Shown: positions 8,919 through 18,177, counted from the stretch's first letter. The stretch: 64,000 nucleotides of DNA from Clostridium_AI sp964409685 (GCA_964409685.1 CAYPEJ010000001.1:1-64000); one strand, 5' to 3'. Made by a program: numbers and translations. Notes: generated from the letters alone by a model not told the origin.

Positions 8919-8946
8919 TTGACAAAAAATATGTTGGTGCTATAAT
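8919..8946 (+). promoter_or_regulatory. promoter of the thrS T-box transcript
   Basis: TTGACA at 8919-8924, 16-bp spacer, TATAAT at 8941-8946: both hexamers match consensus exactly. The T-box leader begins just downstream. Confidence 0.88.
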
Positions 8947-8954
8947 TAAAATTA

Positions 8955-9228
8955 GTTTTGAAACCCAATTTACAGTAAATACGTTGACGAGAAGAGTAAG
9001 ATGTGGAACTTTTCAGAGAGGGGCATAAGTGCTGGAATTGTCCTATTGCAGAAGCATCCGAAAACTACCTCAGAGTGACCCTAATCCGGTCCGGTGATTC
9101 CGTTATCATCAAGTGCATAAGCACACTAAGGAGCCTGTTTGAAACAGGAATTAGGGTGGAACCGCGACTATGATATAATAGCTCGTCCCTTTCGGAGAAA
9201 AGCCGAAGGGGATGGGCTTTTCTTATTC
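8955..9228 (+). promoter_or_regulatory. T-box leader regulating thrS
   Basis: The leader has a stem I region from about 8980 with GAGAGG, and the diagnostic T-box antiterminator bulge AGGGTGGAACCGCG at 9153-9166. An intrinsic terminator follows, with arms 9181-9200 and 9202-9221 and then TTTTC. In T-box control, uncharged tRNA pairs with a specifier codon and with the bulge and prevents termination. The candidate threonine specifier is ACT (9064-9066) or ACC (9067-9069) on the 3' side of stem I; sequence alone does not decide which. The downstream gene is thrS, so the sensed tRNA should be tRNA-Thr. Confidence 0.92.
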
Positions 9229-9255
9229 TTAAACTAATATGAAGGAGAAAAAATC

Positions 9256-11214
9256 ATGAAAATTACATTAAAAGATGGTTCTTTTAAAGAATATGACAAA
9301 GCAATGAGTGTATACGAAATTGCACAAGACATTAGTGAAGGTTTAGCAAGAATGGCTACAGCTGGTGAAGTAAATGGTAAAGTAGTGGACTTAAGAACAA
9401 TCGTAGATAGCGATTGCGAATTAAGCATTTTAACATTCAATGATGAAGCAGGTAAAGCACCATACCGTCATACTGCTTCTCACGTATTAGCAGAAGCAGT
9501 AAAAAGACTTTTCCCAGAAGCAAAATTAGCAATTGGACCATCTATTGATACTGGTTTCTATTATGATTTTGACTGTGAATCTTTTGACCGTGCAGCATTA
9601 GATAAATTAGAAGCAGAGATGAAGAAAATTATCAAAGAAGGACACGAATTAGAAAGATTTGAACTTCCAAGAGAAGAAGCAATTGCCTTAATGAAAGAAA
9701 AAGGTGAGCCTTACAAAGTAGAATTAATCGAAGATCTTCCAGAAGATGAAGTAATCTCCTTCTACCGTCAAGGTGAATTCGTTGATTTATGTGCAGGTCC
9801 TCACTTAATGAGCACAAAAGGAATCAAAGCAATTAAACTAATCTCTTCCTCAGGTGCTTACTGGAGAGGTAGTGAAAAGAATAAGATGCTTACTCGTGTA
9901 TACGGTACTGCATTTACAAAGAAAGCAGATTTAGATGCTTATTTAGAGCATTTAGAAGATATCAAAAAACGTGACCACAATAAATTAGGTCGTGAGATGG
10001 AAATCTTCACAACAGTAGATGTTATTGGACAAGGTCTTCCACTATTAATGCCAAATGGTACAAAGATGGTTCAAACATTACAACGTTGGATCGAAGATGA
10101 AGAAGAAAAACGTGGTTACATGAGAACAAGAACACCTCTTATGGCTAAGAGTGATTTATATAAAATCTCTGGACATTGGGATCACTACCAAGATGGTATG
10201 TTTATCCTAGGTGACGAAGAAACAGATAAAGAAGTATTTGCACTTCGTCCAATGACATGCCCATTCCAATACTATGTATACAAAAACAGCCAAAAGAGTT
10301 ACCGTGATCTTCCTTGTCGTTACGGTGAAACATCTACATTATTCCGTAACGAAGACTCTGGAGAAATGCATGGTTTAACACGTGTACGTCAGTTTACAAT
10401 TTCTGAAGGTCACTTAATCATTCGTCCAGACCAAGTAGAAGAAGAGTTCAAAGGCTGTGTAGACTTAGCAATGTACTGCTTAAAAACATTAGGATTACAA
10501 GACGATGTAACATACCGTTTATCCAAATGGGATCCAGAAAACCGTGAAAAATACATTGGTTCTGATGAATACTGGGAAACAACTCAAGGTATGATGCGTC
10601 AATTCTTAGTTGACTTAGAGATTCCATTTACAGAAGCAGAAGGCGAAGCTGCGTTCTACGGTCCAAAACTTGATATTCAAGCAAAGAACGTATATGGAAA
10701 AGAAGATACTATGATCACAATTCAACTTGACTGTGAAATCGCTGAAAAATTCGATATGTACTATATCGATGAAAAAGGTGAAAAGGTACGTCCTTACATC
10801 ATCCACAGAACAAGTATGGGATGTTACGAAAGAACACTTGCTTGGTTAATTGAAAAATACGCAGGTTTATTCCCAACATGGTTATGTCCAGAACAAGTTC
10901 GTATTCTTCCTATCTCTGATAAATACGCAGAGTATGCAAACAAAGTAGAAGAAGAATTAAAGAACAATGGAGTACTTTGTACAGTTGATAGAAGAGCAGA
11001 AAAAATCGGTTACAAGATTCGTGAAGCTCGTTTAAATAGAATCCCTTACATGCTTGTAGTAGGACAACAAGAACAAGAAGAAGGTCTTGTATCCGTAAGA
11101 AGCCGTTTCTTAGGGGATGAAGGTCAAAAACCTTTACAGACATTTATTGATGATATCTGCAAGGAGATTAGAACTAAAGAAATTCGTAAGATTGAAGTAC
11201 AGGAAGAAAAATAA
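9256..11214 (+). CDS. thrS: threonyl-tRNA synthetase
   Basis: A complete 652-residue class II synthetase charging tRNA-Thr with threonine. Domains in order: TGS (about 1-62), HxxxH editing domain (HTASHVLAEAV near residue 72), catalytic core (about 250-540) and anticodon-binding C-terminal domain. The zinc ligands that read the threonine side chain are visible as the Cys of RPMTCPFQ, the His of ISEGHLI and the His of YIIHRTSMG. MTCPFQ differs from the common MNCPGH, a variant I associate with a second ThrRS type in clostridia. AAGGAG precedes the start. It is controlled by the T-box directly upstream. Confidence 0.97.
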   Translation: MKITLKDGSFKEYDKAMSVYEIAQDISEGLARMATAGEVNGKVVDLRTIVDSDCELSILTFNDEAGKAPYRHTASHVLAEAVKRLFPEAKLAIGPSIDTGFYYDFDCESFDRAALDKLEAEMKKIIKEGHELERFELPREEAIALMKEKGEPYKVELIEDLPEDEVISFYRQGEFVDLCAGPHLMSTKGIKAIKLISSSGAYWRGSEKNKMLTRVYGTAFTKKADLDAYLEHLEDIKKRDHNKLGREMEIFTTVDVIGQGLPLLMPNGTKMVQTLQRWIEDEEEKRGYMRTRTPLMAKSDLYKISGHWDHYQDGMFILGDEETDKEVFALRPMTCPFQYYVYKNSQKSYRDLPCRYGETSTLFRNEDSGEMHGLTRVRQFTISEGHLIIRPDQVEEEFKGCVDLAMYCLKTLGLQDDVTYRLSKWDPENREKYIGSDEYWETTQGMMRQFLVDLEIPFTEAEGEAAFYGPKLDIQAKNVYGKEDTMITIQLDCEIAEKFDMYYIDEKGEKVRPYIIHRTSMGCYERTLAWLIEKYAGLFPTWLCPEQVRILPISDKYAEYANKVEEELKNNGVLCTVDRRAEKIGYKIREARLNRIPYMLVVGQQEQEEGLVSVRSRFLGDEGQKPLQTFIDDICKEIRTKEIRKIEVQEEK

Positions 11215-11230
11215 TGAGAAAGGCAAAAAA

Positions 11231-11262
11231 GGGAACATTGGTGTTGCAATGTTCTCCTTTTT
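11231..11262 (+). terminator. intrinsic terminator after thrS
   Basis: GGAACATTG (11232-11240) pairs with CAATGTTCTCC (11248 onward) and runs into TTTTT. Confidence 0.85.
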
Positions 11263-11506
11263 GTCGTTATAATAAGAGCATAAAATGTATTTTGGATTTT
11301 ACAAAAAGTGTAAAAATGGAAGGGGGAAGAAAACATTTAGATAAAGAAAATGCAACAATTTCTTTAGTTTGTATAATAAACAAAAGATAATTCTTATATT
11401 CAAGAAGATGTACCAAGGAAATACTCTGGGGAGATGGGGTATTATAAACAGTAAATTGTTGGTTCTATTTATAATTATAACAAGGTTAAAAAGGAGGAGA
11501 GTATAC

Positions 11507-13213
11507 GTGAAAATTAGACTTGGGATAGGGAAGAAGTTGTTAATACCTATCATGGTTGTATTTTTAGTTTTCTCGATTATTTTATCATTGGTCATGAAAA
11601 AAATGTTGAATGAAAAATTTATTTTGCAAGGTGCCAATGAGGCAGAAGCAGTAGTTTCACTGATTAGTGAAAATATGGATGCAGAAAAAGTGGAATTAAT
11701 TAAAGACATAGGGAAGCAAGAAGAGGCTTATCAGGATATGTATGAGTATTGTAATTTAATGATTGAACGAACTGGAGCAAAATATATATACATAGTAGGG
11801 GATTTTGAAGGTACATATCAATATTTCTTTTCGAATAATGAGGAAACATCTTTTATTGAACCATTAGAAGATATCTATATAAGCGAGATGGAACCAGTTT
11901 TTGCAGGTGAAAAATATGTTACACCATATATTGATGATTCTGGTTATGGAAAGCTTATTTCAGCATATGTACCAATTTATGACACAGAAGGAAATGTTAC
12001 TGCAGTTTTAGGAGTAGACTATGATGCTGAATTTGTAGCAGAAAATATACAAAGTATTGTAAAGGTTCTATACCTTAGCATTGCGGCTATTGTTATTAGT
12101 ATATTTATTTGTGTATTCTGCATTATTCAAAGAATGGTTAAACAACTATTACTGGTAGACAATAAATTAGATGAATTAATCAGCAGTAATGGAGATTTGA
12201 CAAAGACAATTGATATTAAGAGTGATGATGAAATTGGAGATATTGGGAAAAAGATTAATAGCTTGTTAGGATATATTTTAGATGTCATTAAGAATATTTC
12301 TAGCGTTTCCGACAAGATGAAACAGTCAATACAAGAGACAAGAACATCTGTGCATGATTCGGCAAATGAATTGTCAGATGTATCTGCGGCAACACAGGAA
12401 ATTAATGCAATGATTGAAGAAAGTTATTCTAATATAGAAAATATCACTTCTGTTATTGATTCCATGCGGGAGTTATTGGACAGTGTATATGTGAGTATCG
12501 GTGATGGAAAGAAAATGACAGAAAGCATTAAGGAAAAAGCGGTTACTGTCTGCGAAGATGCGAAAAAGGATGGGGTTGAAGTAAGACAGACCTCGGAACA
12601 GCTTGCGGCATCTGTTCAGGAAAAAATCGGTCAGGCGAATGAGGTGGAAAAAATTAATGTTCTTACTGCGAAGATATTGGATGTGGCAAATAAAACAAGT
12701 ATGCTTGCACTGAATGCTTCTATAGAAGCTGCAAGAGCAGGAGAAGCAGGAAGAGGATTTTCTGTTGTTGCAGAAGAAATCTCTAAATTGTCAGATGATA
12801 CGACCAAAACAGCAAAAGAAATACAGCAGATTAGTAATATGATTGTGAATGTGGTAGAGGCTTTGTCAACAGAAGCAGAAAATATTATGAATTATGTTTC
12901 TGATAAGACAGCAGCTGGTTATGAAAGACTTTGTGAAGTTGGAGAGGATTATGTAGAAAGTTCCGAACAAGTTACAAAGTTTTTTGAGAGCATGAATGGG
13001 CAGTCTATGGAAATAGAAAGTGGAATGGAAGATATTGTGGATGCAATTCAGATGATCCACAATGCTGTAAAAGAATGCGCACTGGGTATTTGTCAAGTTG
13101 CGCAGAATACTTCTACGCTGAATGAAAATATGCACTCTAATCTGCATCAGGTAGAAGGAAATGAAGAAATGATGGAAAGCTTAAAATCAGAAGTTTCCAA
13201 ATTTATTATTTGA
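11507..13213 (+). CDS. methyl-accepting chemotaxis protein
   Basis: A 568-residue transmembrane chemoreceptor. The start is placed at GTG 11507 because AAGGAGG lies 9 bp upstream and the protein then begins MKIRLGIGKKLL directly before the first transmembrane helix; the longer frame lacks a ribosome site. It has helix 1 (about 10-30), an extracellular Cache-like sensor domain (with YIYIVGDF and SAYVPIYDTEGNVTAVLGVDYD), helix 2 (about 185-205), HAMP and a long signalling domain. The hairpin tip shows LALNASIEAARAGEAGRGFSV, which binds CheA/CheW. The ligand is unknown; no chemotaxis genes are adjacent. Confidence 0.93.
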   Translation: MKIRLGIGKKLLIPIMVVFLVFSIILSLVMKKMLNEKFILQGANEAEAVVSLISENMDAEKVELIKDIGKQEEAYQDMYEYCNLMIERTGAKYIYIVGDFEGTYQYFFSNNEETSFIEPLEDIYISEMEPVFAGEKYVTPYIDDSGYGKLISAYVPIYDTEGNVTAVLGVDYDAEFVAENIQSIVKVLYLSIAAIVISIFICVFCIIQRMVKQLLLVDNKLDELISSNGDLTKTIDIKSDDEIGDIGKKINSLLGYILDVIKNISSVSDKMKQSIQETRTSVHDSANELSDVSAATQEINAMIEESYSNIENITSVIDSMRELLDSVYVSIGDGKKMTESIKEKAVTVCEDAKKDGVEVRQTSEQLAASVQEKIGQANEVEKINVLTAKILDVANKTSMLALNASIEAARAGEAGRGFSVVAEEISKLSDDTTKTAKEIQQISNMIVNVVEALSTEAENIMNYVSDKTAAGYERLCEVGEDYVESSEQVTKFFESMNGQSMEIESGMEDIVDAIQMIHNAVKECALGICQVAQNTSTLNENMHSNLHQVEGNEEMMESLKSEVSKFII

Positions 13214-13296
13214 ACATCATTTGAATAGGAACTTTCAGAGCTTAAAATACCATCATCTTATGTACATAATTATTTGCAAGTAAGGGGGGGAACAAA

Positions 13297-14430
13297 ATGA
13301 AACAGATGTTCGAAGACAAGGAAGTGAATAGGAAACATCAATATGAGTTGGATTTTGCAAAAGGAATTGCAATTATTTTTATGGTACTAGTACATACGAA
13401 TGAATATTGGCAGGGGACAGCGTATGAAGGGGGCATGTACAATCGGATTGTTGAATTCTTAGGAAGTCCGCCAGTAGCACCAGTTTTCATGATATTATTG
13501 GGTGTGGGCATTATTTATTCCAAAAACAATACGTCAAAGCAGTTTGCAAAAAGGGGCATTAAGTTGATAATGGCAGGATATTTTCTGAGTTTTATGACTG
13601 ATATTGTGCCAGGTTTTATCTTATATAAAAGAGAAAATGATTTTGGTTATATGGAAGAGGCAATATGCTATATTCGTGGAATTGATATTCTGCATTTTGC
13701 AGGATTAACATTTTTGTTTTTTAGCATTGTCAGAAAATATAAGTTATCCAAAAAAGCCCTTGCAGTTATCTGGTGTATCTTTGCATCATTACATATGTGC
13801 CTGAAAGGAATCTCTTTTTCAAGTGAATTTGCCAATGCATTTTTTGGTTTGTTTTGGGGAACAAATGAATATTCCTGGTTTCCATTCCTAAATTGGATTA
13901 CTTATCCAATTGTTGGATATATATTTGGGGATTACTTGGTACGATGCACGGATAAGCAGCTGTTTTATAAAAAAATCATGTTTTATTCATTTTGGGTATC
14001 TATACCATTGTGGATCTATAGTTATGTAAATGATGTACAGTTTGGTGCATTCGGCGAGCTTTGGCAGGAGACATACTATCATCATGATATAGCAGGGAAT
14101 ATAATCTTGACAGCATTTGCTTTGTTTTGGATAAGTCTTTTTTATTTTATTGCACCACATATTCCAGAAATTATCAAGAAACTGCTCTGCAGATGGAGTA
14201 AGAACATAACGGCTATTTATAGTATTTCCTATGTATTACTTGGGTTTTCGATGCTTATCTTAAGCGAAGATGGTTATTCGCCACCAGTTGTCTGTTGTCT
14301 GGCAGTTGTGCTGTTTGTTTTGACTGATTTTTGTTGTTTGGTAAGGGAAAAAGCAGCTTTGAAACTAAAAGGTATTGCTGCGAAAAAAGCGAATCCCTAT
14401 TCTTCTTCTGTAATTACTACATTGGATTAA
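13297..14430 (+). CDS. multi-pass membrane acyltransferase (HGSNAT/acyltransferase_3-like)
   Basis: A 377-residue integral membrane protein with about ten hydrophobic segments. The N-terminal pattern ELDFAKGIAIIFMVLVHTNEYW followed by PVAPVFMILLGVGI matches the DUF1624/heparan-alpha-glucosaminide N-acetyltransferase-like group, in which a conserved histidine in an early helix moves acetyl groups across the membrane to sugars. Here the candidate histidine is that of VLVHTNE. A long G-run ribosome site (AAGGGGGGG) precedes the ATG. The gene is alone between the chemoreceptor and the ribosomal leader; the physiological acceptor is unknown. Confidence 0.7.
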   Translation: MKQMFEDKEVNRKHQYELDFAKGIAIIFMVLVHTNEYWQGTAYEGGMYNRIVEFLGSPPVAPVFMILLGVGIIYSKNNTSKQFAKRGIKLIMAGYFLSFMTDIVPGFILYKRENDFGYMEEAICYIRGIDILHFAGLTFLFFSIVRKYKLSKKALAVIWCIFASLHMCLKGISFSSEFANAFFGLFWGTNEYSWFPFLNWITYPIVGYIFGDYLVRCTDKQLFYKKIMFYSFWVSIPLWIYSYVNDVQFGAFGELWQETYYHHDIAGNIILTAFALFWISLFYFIAPHIPEIIKKLLCRWSKNITAIYSISYVLLGFSMLILSEDGYSPPVVCCLAVVLFVLTDFCCLVREKAALKLKGIAAKKANPYSSSVITTLD

Positions 14431-14522
14431 CTGGCTACAAGTCTTACAGAAAATCTTCATATGTTAACGGGTGTGTTAAAGTAATGTTACAAGTTAATAG
14501 CTTAAAAAAGCAAAAATAATAG

Positions 14523-14551
14523 TTGACAAACCCAACTGCATCTGTTACAAT
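14523..14551 (+). promoter_or_regulatory. promoter of infC-rpmI-rplT
   Basis: TTGACA at 14523-14528, 17 bp, TACAAT at 14546-14551, about 240 bp upstream of infC. Confidence 0.85.
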
Positions 14552-14559
14552 ACTAATTG

Positions 14560-14713
14560 TTGTGTTAATAAAGATGAACGAAGCAGAGTAAACCACTCTC
14601 ACCTTAGCGTTTCAAGCGACTTGGGTCACATTTCGAGATTATGAGAATGCGTATATCGCATGATAATAGATAACGGAAACGTGGGTGGCTTTTGCTATCC
14701 GCGTTCTTTTTAT
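14560..14713 (+). promoter_or_regulatory. L20-type leader with attenuator terminator
   Basis: The untranslated leader upstream of infC-rpmI-rplT ends in a 12-bp hairpin (14678-14689 with 14694-14705, loop TTTT) followed by CTTTTTA, an intrinsic terminator before the first gene. A smaller hairpin ATGCG/CGCAT lies at about 14648-14662. In Firmicutes L20 binds such a leader and promotes premature termination of its own operon. The assignment rests on position and the terminator, not on a covariance match. Confidence 0.75.
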
Positions 14714-14791
14714 GTCAGTAACATTTATCGGGTTTACCGAGATGTTTTGAAACTAAAAAATATTTTAAAAACCTTATGGAGGTGCAGGACC

Positions 14792-15298
14792 ATTAGTGAA
14801 TTAATGATTAATGAGCAGATCAGGGATAAAGAAGTTCGTTTAGTTGGTGAAGACGGCGAACAATTAGGAATTATGTCTGCCAAAGATGCAATGAAGATTG
14901 CTAGAGAAGCAAATTTAGACTTAGTAAAAATTGCTCCACAAGCGAAACCACCTGTATGTAAAGTGATTGATTACGGAAAGTATCGCTATGAGATGGCTCG
15001 TAAAGAAAAGGAAGCAAAGAAAAAGCAGAAAACAATGGATGTGAAAGAAATCCGTTTATCCCCAAACATTGATGAAAACGATCTGAATACTAAAGCAGGT
15101 CAAGCAAGAAAGTTTTTAGCAAAAGGTGATAAGGTTAAAGTAACACTTCGTTTCCGTGGTAGAGAAGTTGCTCATATGGGTATGAGTAAACAAATTCTTG
15201 ATAAGTTCGTTGAACGTTTACAAGATGTTGCAATGGTAGAAAAACCTGCAAAGATGGAAGGCAGAAGTATGATAATGTTTTTAACAGAAAAACGTTAA
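14792..15298 (+). CDS. infC: translation initiation factor IF-3, initiating at ATT
   Basis: A 168-residue IF-3, which keeps the 30S subunit free and checks initiator tRNA pairing. The N-domain (MINEQIRDKEVRLVGEDGEQ) and C-domain (DLNTKAGQARKFLAKGDKVKV) are complete. The start is placed at ATT 14792: GGAGG at 14778-14782 is 9 bp away, whereas the first in-frame ATG at 14804 is 21 bp away. A longer frame from ATG 14660 would run through the attenuator hairpin and add non-conserved residues. ATT initiation is known for infC in E. coli, where IF-3 discriminates against its own start codon. Confidence 0.93.
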   Translation: MSELMINEQIRDKEVRLVGEDGEQLGIMSAKDAMKIAREANLDLVKIAPQAKPPVCKVIDYGKYRYEMARKEKEAKKKQKTMDVKEIRLSPNIDENDLNTKAGQARKFLAKGDKVKVTLRFRGREVAHMGMSKQILDKFVERLQDVAMVEKPAKMEGRSMIMFLTEKR

Positions 15299-15341
15299 CA
15301 TAAATTGATAAGTTAATTGGAATCAGTAAGGAGGAAATACG

Positions 15342-15539
15342 ATGACAAAATTAAAGACTAAAAAGTCAGCTGCAAAGCGCTTTAAAGTAACAGGAACTGG
15401 AAAATTAAAAAGAAGTAAAGCTTATAAGAGACATATCTTAACAAAGAAAACAACAAAGAATAAGAGAAATCTTAGAAAAGCAACAACAGTAGATGCTTCC
15501 AATGTTAAGACAATGAAGAAAGTATTACCATATCTATAA
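15342..15539 (+). CDS. rpmI: 50S ribosomal protein L35
   Basis: A 65-residue, very basic protein beginning TKLKTKKSAAKRFKVTGTGK, the family signature, and of standard length. It assembles into the large ribosomal subunit. GGAGG precedes the ATG. It is in the conserved infC-rpmI-rplT order. Confidence 0.97.
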   Translation: MTKLKTKKSAAKRFKVTGTGKLKRSKAYKRHILTKKTTKNKRNLRKATTVDASNVKTMKKVLPYL

Positions 15540-15566
15540 TTTTGGTGATAAGGAGGGAATTAGAAG

Positions 15567-15923
15567 ATGGCAAGAATTAAAGGCGGTATGAACGCAAAAA
15601 AGAAACACAATAGAGTATTAAAACTAGCTAAAGGTTATAGAGGAGCTAGATCTAAACAATATAGAGTAGCAAAACAATCTGTTATGAGAGCTATGGCTGA
15701 ATCTTTCGCTGGTAGAAAGCAAAGAAAAAGACAATTCAGACAATTATGGATTGCACGTATCAATGCTGCTGCTAGAATGAATGGTCTTTCTTACAGCAAA
15801 TTTATGTATGGTTTAAAATTAGCTGATATCCAATTAAACAGAAAAATGTTATCTGAAATGGCTATCAACGATGCAGAAGGTTTCGCTGCTTTAGTAGAAG
15901 TTGCAAAATCTAAACTTGCTTAA
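15567..15923 (+). CDS. rplT: 50S ribosomal protein L20
   Basis: A 118-residue basic protein, standard length, starting MARIKGGMNAKKKHNRVLK and containing RKQRKRQFRQLWIARINAAAR. It binds 23S rRNA early in 50S assembly and is the likely autoregulator acting on the leader at 14560-14713. The ribosome site is AAGGAGGG, 27 bp after rpmI. Confidence 0.98.
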   Translation: MARIKGGMNAKKKHNRVLKLAKGYRGARSKQYRVAKQSVMRAMAESFAGRKQRKRQFRQLWIARINAAARMNGLSYSKFMYGLKLADIQLNRKMLSEMAINDAEGFAALVEVAKSKLA

Positions 15924-15936
15924 TAAATAGAAAATG

Positions 15937-15971
15937 AAAGGCAGTCGTATGTAAATACGATTGTCTTTTTT
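15937..15971 (+). terminator. intrinsic terminator after rplT
   Basis: GGCAGTCGTA (15940-15949) pairs with TACGATTGTC (15956-15965, with G-T pairs), followed by seven Ts. Confidence 0.85.
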
Positions 15972-16004
15972 TCATATTTACATGAAAAGAAAGATGGTAT
16001 TCAG

Positions 16005-17384
16005 ATGGAAAAAACAAATTTTGAAATATTTTCATTACAGAAAGCGTATTTTAAGACAGGTATCACAAAAGATATCTCATTTCGCTTAGAACAACTGAAA
16101 AAGTTAAAGAAGGTTGTAAAAGAAAATGAAAAGGATATTATCGAGTCAATCTACAAAGACTTGGGAAAATGTGAATTTGAAGTTTTTGTAACAGAGATTG
16201 GTCAATTCTACAATGAAGTAAATGAATTTATAAAGAAACTGAGAAAATGGACAAAACCAAAGAGAATGCCAGTGCCGATTACGCATTTCCCGTGTAAAGG
16301 AGAAGTAGTAAAAGAACCTTATGGGATTACATTGTTGATATCGCCATTTAACTATCCATTTGGACTTGTATTTTCTCCATTAGTAGGAGCAATTGCATCT
16401 GGAAACTGTGTGATGATAAAACCATCTGAGTATACAGAACATTTTGTAGAAGTGCTCACACGAATTATCAATGAAAACTTTGAGAAAGAGTATATTTATG
16501 TGTGCGATCCTTTTGGAGGAAAAGAGACGGTAGAAGGATTATTGGCGTTTCCATTTGATTATATTTTCTTTACAGGAAGTTCTAGAGTGGGGAAGATTGT
16601 AATGGAAAAGGCTGCGAAACATGCAACGCCAGTAACATTAGAATTAGGTGGAAAATGTCCTTGTATCATCACAGAAGACGCCAATATAGAGATGGCTGCG
16701 AAGCGAATTATCTGGGGAAAATTAATGAATGCAGGACAGACGTGTGTAGCTCCTGATTTTATTTGGGTACAAGAAACGGTAAAAGAAAGATTACTTGCAG
16801 AGTTAAAAAAACAAGCAGTATTGCAATATGGTGAGAATCCAAAGGAAAACAAAGAGTTCTGCAGAATCATTAGTGAAAGAGAAGTAGAGAGATTAAAGGG
16901 ATACCTAGAAGGAGTAACTATTTTTCATGGTGGTGAGTATGATGTGGAAGCTCATTACTTTGCTCCAACGATTTTAACAGATGTTACATGGAATTCACCA
17001 GTGATGCAAGATGAGATATTCGGACCGATTCTTCCAGTAATGTCATTTGCACAATTAGATCCGATACTAGAGCACTTAGTAGAAAAACCAAAATCACTAG
17101 CATTATATGTATTTACAGAGAAAAAAGAGATTAGCCGTCGTATTATCAATAAAGTTTCATCTGGGGATGTAATGATAAATGATGTTGTGATGCATGTTGC
17201 CACAACAAACTTTCCATTTGGAGGTGTTGGTAATAGCGGTATGGGATCTTATCATGGAAAATACAGTTTAGATACATTTACACATACAAGAACAGTTATG
17301 GAACGAAAGACTTGGATCGAATTTTTTATTCGATTTGCACCATATAAGAACCATGTGTCCATATTTAGAAAGTTGATGAAGTAG
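16005..17384 (+). CDS. aldehyde dehydrogenase, class 3 (fatty aldehyde) type
   Basis: A 459-residue NAD(P)-dependent aldehyde dehydrogenase oxidising aldehydes to acids. The catalytic glutamate is in TLELGGKCP and the nucleophilic cysteine in AGQTCVAPD; the cofactor loop FTGSSRVGK is present. The NFPFGGVGNSGMGSYHGK C-terminal motif and a length near 460 fit the class 3 group (fatty-aldehyde type, YwdH-like). The C-terminus, with MERKTWIEFFIRFAPYKNH, is amphipathic and could touch the membrane. It appears monocistronic. The substrate range is not determined by sequence. Confidence 0.93.
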   Translation: MEKTNFEIFSLQKAYFKTGITKDISFRLEQLKKLKKVVKENEKDIIESIYKDLGKCEFEVFVTEIGQFYNEVNEFIKKLRKWTKPKRMPVPITHFPCKGEVVKEPYGITLLISPFNYPFGLVFSPLVGAIASGNCVMIKPSEYTEHFVEVLTRIINENFEKEYIYVCDPFGGKETVEGLLAFPFDYIFFTGSSRVGKIVMEKAAKHATPVTLELGGKCPCIITEDANIEMAAKRIIWGKLMNAGQTCVAPDFIWVQETVKERLLAELKKQAVLQYGENPKENKEFCRIISEREVERLKGYLEGVTIFHGGEYDVEAHYFAPTILTDVTWNSPVMQDEIFGPILPVMSFAQLDPILEHLVEKPKSLALYVFTEKKEISRRIINKVSSGDVMINDVVMHVATTNFPFGGVGNSGMGSYHGKYSLDTFTHTRTVMERKTWIEFFIRFAPYKNHVSIFRKLMK

Positions 17385-17448
17385 AAAGTATTGTGAATCG
17401 AATATTTTGAAATAAGGTCTTTTGGAAGACTGTATCATATGAAATAAG

Positions 17449-17506
17449 AACTGCCAGTTAGTGTATTAGAAGTGAAATGAGCTATCTGGCATACTAACGG
17501 CAGTTT
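17449..17506. terminator. long inverted repeat between convergent genes
   Basis: AACTGCCAGTTAGT (17449-17462) pairs with ACTAACGGCAGTT (17494-17506) with one bulged base, around a 31-nt loop. It has no T-run, but it lies between convergent genes and may end transcription or protect 3' ends. Confidence 0.45.
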
Positions 17507-17541
17507 GAAAGATTTGTGATAGTATCTTATTGCGTATTTTA

Positions 17542-17748
17542 TTAAGTCTTTTTTGAGTTTGGGTTAAATAGATTATAATCTTCTGCAAGAACTGAGTTAC
17601 CTTTGCTACTTAACGGATTGTTGTCATAGTCATAAAAGGCGTTATTGTTTGGATTGATTCCGTTGGGAATAAAGTCTTTTGGAATGCTGTTAAGAGGTCC
17701 GTTTTGAATATCTTTGTAGCCTTTTCCATGATGTCTTTGTTGGCTCAT
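17542..17748 (-). CDS. small hydrophilic protein, unknown function
   Basis: A 68-residue protein beginning MSQQRHHGKGYKD, rich in Asn, Pro and Gly with no cysteine and no hydrophobic segment, likely disordered. It is judged real because a strong AAAGGAG lies 7 bp before the ATG and the frame is free of other coding use. It matches no family I can name; small Asn/Gly-rich proteins of this kind in clostridia are often spore-associated, but that is only a guess. The gene is isolated between the aldehyde dehydrogenase and tRNA-Asn. Confidence 0.6.
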   Translation of the reverse strand: MSQQRHHGKGYKDIQNGPLNSIPKDFIPNGINPNNNAFYDYDNNPLSSKGNSVLAEDYNLFNPNSKKT

Positions 17749-17847
17749 AATCGGCTCCTTTCTAAAAGTGGATGTTATTATTTTAATAGTATCTGCGCTT
17801 TGAGAAAAAATATTTGAAAAAAATTTTTAAAAAAATTAAAAAAACAC

Positions 17848-17876
17848 TTGCAATTTTTATTAACACAGTATATAAT
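17848..17876 (+). promoter_or_regulatory. tRNA-Asn promoter
   Basis: TTGCAA at 17848-17853, 17 bp, perfect TATAAT at 17871-17876, ending 10 bp before the tRNA. Confidence 0.8.
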
Positions 17877-17886
17877 ATAAACATAT

Positions 17887-17958
17887 TCCTCGATAGCTCA
17901 ATGGTAGAGCACACGGCTGTTAACCGTGGGGTTGTTGGTTCGAGCCCAACTCGGGGAG
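17887..17958 (+). tRNA. tRNA-Asn (GTT)
   Basis: The acceptor stem TCCTCGA (17887-17893) pairs with TCGGGGA (17951-17957); the discriminator is G, as expected for Asn. The anticodon loop CTGTTAA gives GTT, and the T-arm is GTTGG-TTCGAGC-CCAAC. CCA is not encoded. Confidence 0.96.
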
Positions 17959-18079
17959 TTATTTTTTTGCTAAGTGTGAGTTGATAAGATTTGCATGGTG
18001 AGAAAATGGTGATTGACATTGTTAGTTAAAAATGTTAATATTAATTTTAATTTTGCGTGAAAGCGCATGAATAGAATAC

Positions 18080-18164
18080 GCAGTCGTGGCGGAATTGGCA
18101 TACGCGCTAGACTAAGGATCTAGTCTGGGTTAACTGGGTACGGGTTCAAGTCCCGTCGACTGCA
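18080..18164 (+). tRNA. tRNA-Leu (AAG)
   Basis: GCAGTCG (18080-18086) pairs with CGACTGC (18157-18163), discriminator A. The anticodon arm CTAGA-CTAAGGA-TCTAG gives anticodon AAG. A long variable arm and a T-arm ACGGG-TTCAAGT-CCCGT follow. CCA is not encoded. The 3' part from 18104 to 18169 is repeated at 19497-19561, showing that this tRNA served as an integration site. Confidence 0.95.
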
Positions 18165-18177
18165 CTAACGAATAAGA

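Noticed and set aside
8783..9028. 81-codon frame running into the thrS leader
   Set aside because: It overlaps the end of the DUF4275-like gene and the T-box promoter and leader, and has no coding character.
14660..14791. N-terminal extension of infC from ATG 14660
   Set aside because: The extension would run through the attenuator hairpin and adds residues not found in IF-3; the ATT at 14792 has the ribosome site.
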